Notes under the pieces: model-generated
Databases searched by the model: none
What the model was told of the DNA's origin: nothing
Seen by the model: the letters and a program-made list of their open reading frames with translations, nothing else
Translations under genes and position numbers: made by a program
Source of the DNA: an uncultured Pseudomonas sp.
Lineage (GTDB): Bacteria > Pseudomonadota > Gammaproteobacteria > Pseudomonadales > Pseudomonadaceae
Assembly: GCF_946886105.1 (NCBI RefSeq)
Contig: NZ_CAMPHV010000074.1
Span: 1 to 16,490 of the forward strand
DNA: 16,490 nucleotides
Direction of reading: 5' to 3'
Part shown: positions 15,451 to 16,490 of the stretch, piece by piece
How positions within the stretch are numbered: the stretch's first letter is position 1
Layout of the letters: the number at the start of each line of letters is the position of its first letter

Positions 15451-15515
15451 GATTGGTGGAATGGCCAGTCTGTCTGGAAACCCTGCGCATCGAGAATGAT
15501 CGAAAGATTGGTGGA
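15451..15515. repeat. Direct repeat in front of the sphingomyelinase gene
   Basis: GATTGGTGGA occurs at 15451-15460 and again at 15506-15515, 55 bp apart, in the 134-bp gap upstream of the sphingomyelinase start. It could be a regulator site repeated about five helical turns apart, or chance. Confidence 0.25.
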
Positions 15516-15572
15516 CTAGACCAGCGAGGCCAAAGTTTGCCTGTGGTCGGTTACATCGCGGTGAACCCTGTG

Positions 15573-15941
15573 TTACCAATCACCCTGCGGCTGATCGAGC
15601 AGCAGGCCGACGCGGATTCGCTTGGGCAGCTTGCCGACCACCAGCTGGTGGGAGCGGATCAGCCGCTCTTTGAGCTCGGCCTCGCTCAGCGGGTAAGGGG
15701 CGGCCATGCTGACCCAGCGCGCGCGGGCCAGATAAGGCGCAGGGCGAATGCCCGGACGGTCGCAGAACCCGAGGAACAGCTCGTCGTCGACCTTGAAGGC
15801 CAGATCGTTGTGGGTGCTCAGGTGGAAGAGGGCGAACATCTTCTTTTCGGCCACTGAAAACACCCGCACACCGCCCCATTTGATGTCTTCGCGGGCGCCC
15901 GGCAGGCTCAGACAGAAAGCGGCGACTTGATCGGCGGTCAT
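15573..15941 (-). CDS. MmcQ/YjbR family DNA-binding-fold protein
   Basis: The 122-residue protein opens MTADQVAAFCLSLPGARED, then has KWGG, a VFSVAEKKMFALF strand and a C-terminal LIRSHQLVVGKLPKR segment. All are typical of YjbR/MmcQ (CyaY-like fold) proteins. A role in DNA binding has been suggested from structure, but no function is established. I chose the ATG at 15939-15941 because GAGGG lies 7 bases upstream and family members begin there. A second ATG four codons earlier overlaps the ppiC stop as ATGA. Either way the gene lies right after ppiC and is probably co-translated with it. Confidence 0.85.
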   Translation of the reverse strand: MTADQVAAFCLSLPGAREDIKWGGVRVFSVAEKKMFALFHLSTHNDLAFKVDDELFLGFCDRPGIRPAPYLARARWVSMAAPYPLSEAELKERLIRSHQLVVGKLPKRIRVGLLLDQPQGDW

Positions 15942-15949
15942 GGCATCCC

Positions 15950-16228
15950 TCATTCGCGGTAAAAAACCTGCACGAGATGATAACCAAACTGGCTTTTCAC
16001 CGGGCCGTGGACTTCGCGCACCGGCTTCTTGAAAATCACCTGGTCGATGGCGCGCACCATTTGCCCCGGGCGCACTTCGCCCAGATCCCCGCCTTTTTTA
16101 CCGGAGGGGCAGGTGGAGTACTTGTGTGCCAGCACATCGAAAGCCTCGCCGGCGGCGATGCGCTTTTTCAGCGCGGCTGCCTCCGCTTCGGTCTTGACCA
16201 GGATGTGGCGGGCCATTGCCTTTGCCAT
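15950..16228 (-). CDS. ppiC: Peptidyl-prolyl cis-trans isomerase C (parvulin)
   Basis: PpiC is a small cytoplasmic parvulin that isomerises peptide bonds before proline. The 92-residue product is a single rotamase domain, about the same length as E. coli PpiC (93), and shows HILVKTEAEA at the start, STCPSGKKGGDLGEV in the middle, GQMVRAIDQVIF and a final QFGYHLVQV. No signal peptide is present, unlike SurA or PrsA. GAGGAA lies about 6 bases before the ATG at 16226-16228. Its stop overlaps or nearly touches the start of the yjbR-like gene, so the two probably share a transcript. Confidence 0.95.
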   Translation of the reverse strand: MAKAMARHILVKTEAEAAALKKRIAAGEAFDVLAHKYSTCPSGKKGGDLGEVRPGQMVRAIDQVIFKKPVREVHGPVKSQFGYHLVQVFYRE

Positions 16229-16343
16229 GACGGGTTCCTCAATTTCTTCGAGCTGTTATTGTGCCAGCAATCGCTACGCCAGCAGAATGGCGCCAGTGTT
16301 TTGCCGGCCTCAATAAACGGTAATACGGCCGATCTTGGCCTAA

Positions 16344-16436
16344 CAGGCCGTTGAAAAACGTAGGCGAGGCAGCCGAGGCTAGGCAAAAACACGCGAAAAA
16401 GCGCAGTTTACGTGTTGTAAATGAGCATTTTGAGCC
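16344..16436. repeat. Probable dispersed repeat or IS end
   Basis: The segment starting CAGGCCGTTGAAAAACG and continuing through a purine-rich GCGAAAAAGCGC stretch and TTTACGTGTTGTAAATGAGC to TTTTGAGCC resembles, from memory, repeats found many times in Pseudomonas genomes next to insertion sequences. AACACG and CGTGTT inside it can pair. No protein is convincing, although minus-strand hypothetical proteins are often annotated over such repeats. Copy number cannot be checked here. Confidence 0.4.
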
Positions 16437-16490
16437 ACTACTGTCCGGTTTAATGAAGGCATGAGCCACCGCAAGTCTTGGCTGGTGCGG
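16437..16490 (+). other. Possible edge of an insertion sequence, cut by the window
   Basis: ACTACTGTCCGGTTT is followed by an ATG at 16461 that opens MSHRKSWLVR to the window end. A CTGTCCGGTT end closely followed by an ATG for MSH reminds me of some IS4-family elements, but ten residues are too few to decide and there is no well-spaced ribosome site. Confidence 0.25.

Noticed and set aside
16239..16469. Minus-strand frame of 76 codons at the right edge
   Set aside because: It spans unique sequence upstream of ppiC and the repeat-like segment. Similar short proteins are often annotated over this repeat, but nothing shows real coding.

Overview
The window looks like chromosomal DNA from a Pseudomonas or a close relative. 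The reasons are the gene families (QueD, UppP, an ABC-F ATPase very close to E. coli YbiT, a LysR/azoreductase pair, PpiC, YjbR), the G/C-rich third codon positions on the right side, and a dispersed repeat at the right edge of a kind I associate with Pseudomonas. No rRNA, tRNA, CRISPR array or complete insertion sequence is present. The left part (about 0.9-7 kb) is visibly less GC-rich than the right part.

Layout, left to right. Positions 98-392 hold a 279-bp internally deleted IS66-family element with both terminal inverted repeats, a fragment of the tnpC 3' end and a perfect 8-bp target duplication. It sits in the tail of the queD terminator. queD (minus) makes a queuosine precursor. Next, on the minus strand, is a two-gene unit: a membrane-anchored di-heme cytochrome c of the RoxA/MauG/CCP type, then a membrane-anchored catalase-like haem protein. 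A divergent DUF3429 membrane protein follows on the plus strand. It converges on a minus-strand pair made of a sCache-type chemoreceptor and an unrecognised 204-residue protein whose ribosome site overlaps the receptor's stop codon. uppP (plus) recycles undecaprenyl pyrophosphate for the cell wall.

From 8.1 to 10.5 kb, plus-strand genes encode a frameshifted epoxide hydrolase-like protein, a cold-shock-domain/DUF1294 fusion and a DUF1993 protein. A LysR regulator (minus) is divergent from an FMN-dependent azoreductase (plus), with two dyad sites 31 bp apart between them. A strong shared hairpin terminator separates azoR from the convergent ybiT-type ABC-F gene, which has a convincing sigma70 promoter. 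A secreted sphingomyelinase C-like enzyme, YjbR and PpiC complete the minus-strand block. The last 150 bp contain a repeat and possibly the edge of another mobile element.

Most of the region is ordinary chromosome. The parts least explained by known biology are the anchored di-heme cytochrome/catalase pair, the small protein coupled to the chemoreceptor, and the neat insertion of the miniature IS66 element into a terminator. I did not find a clear new defence or mobile system.
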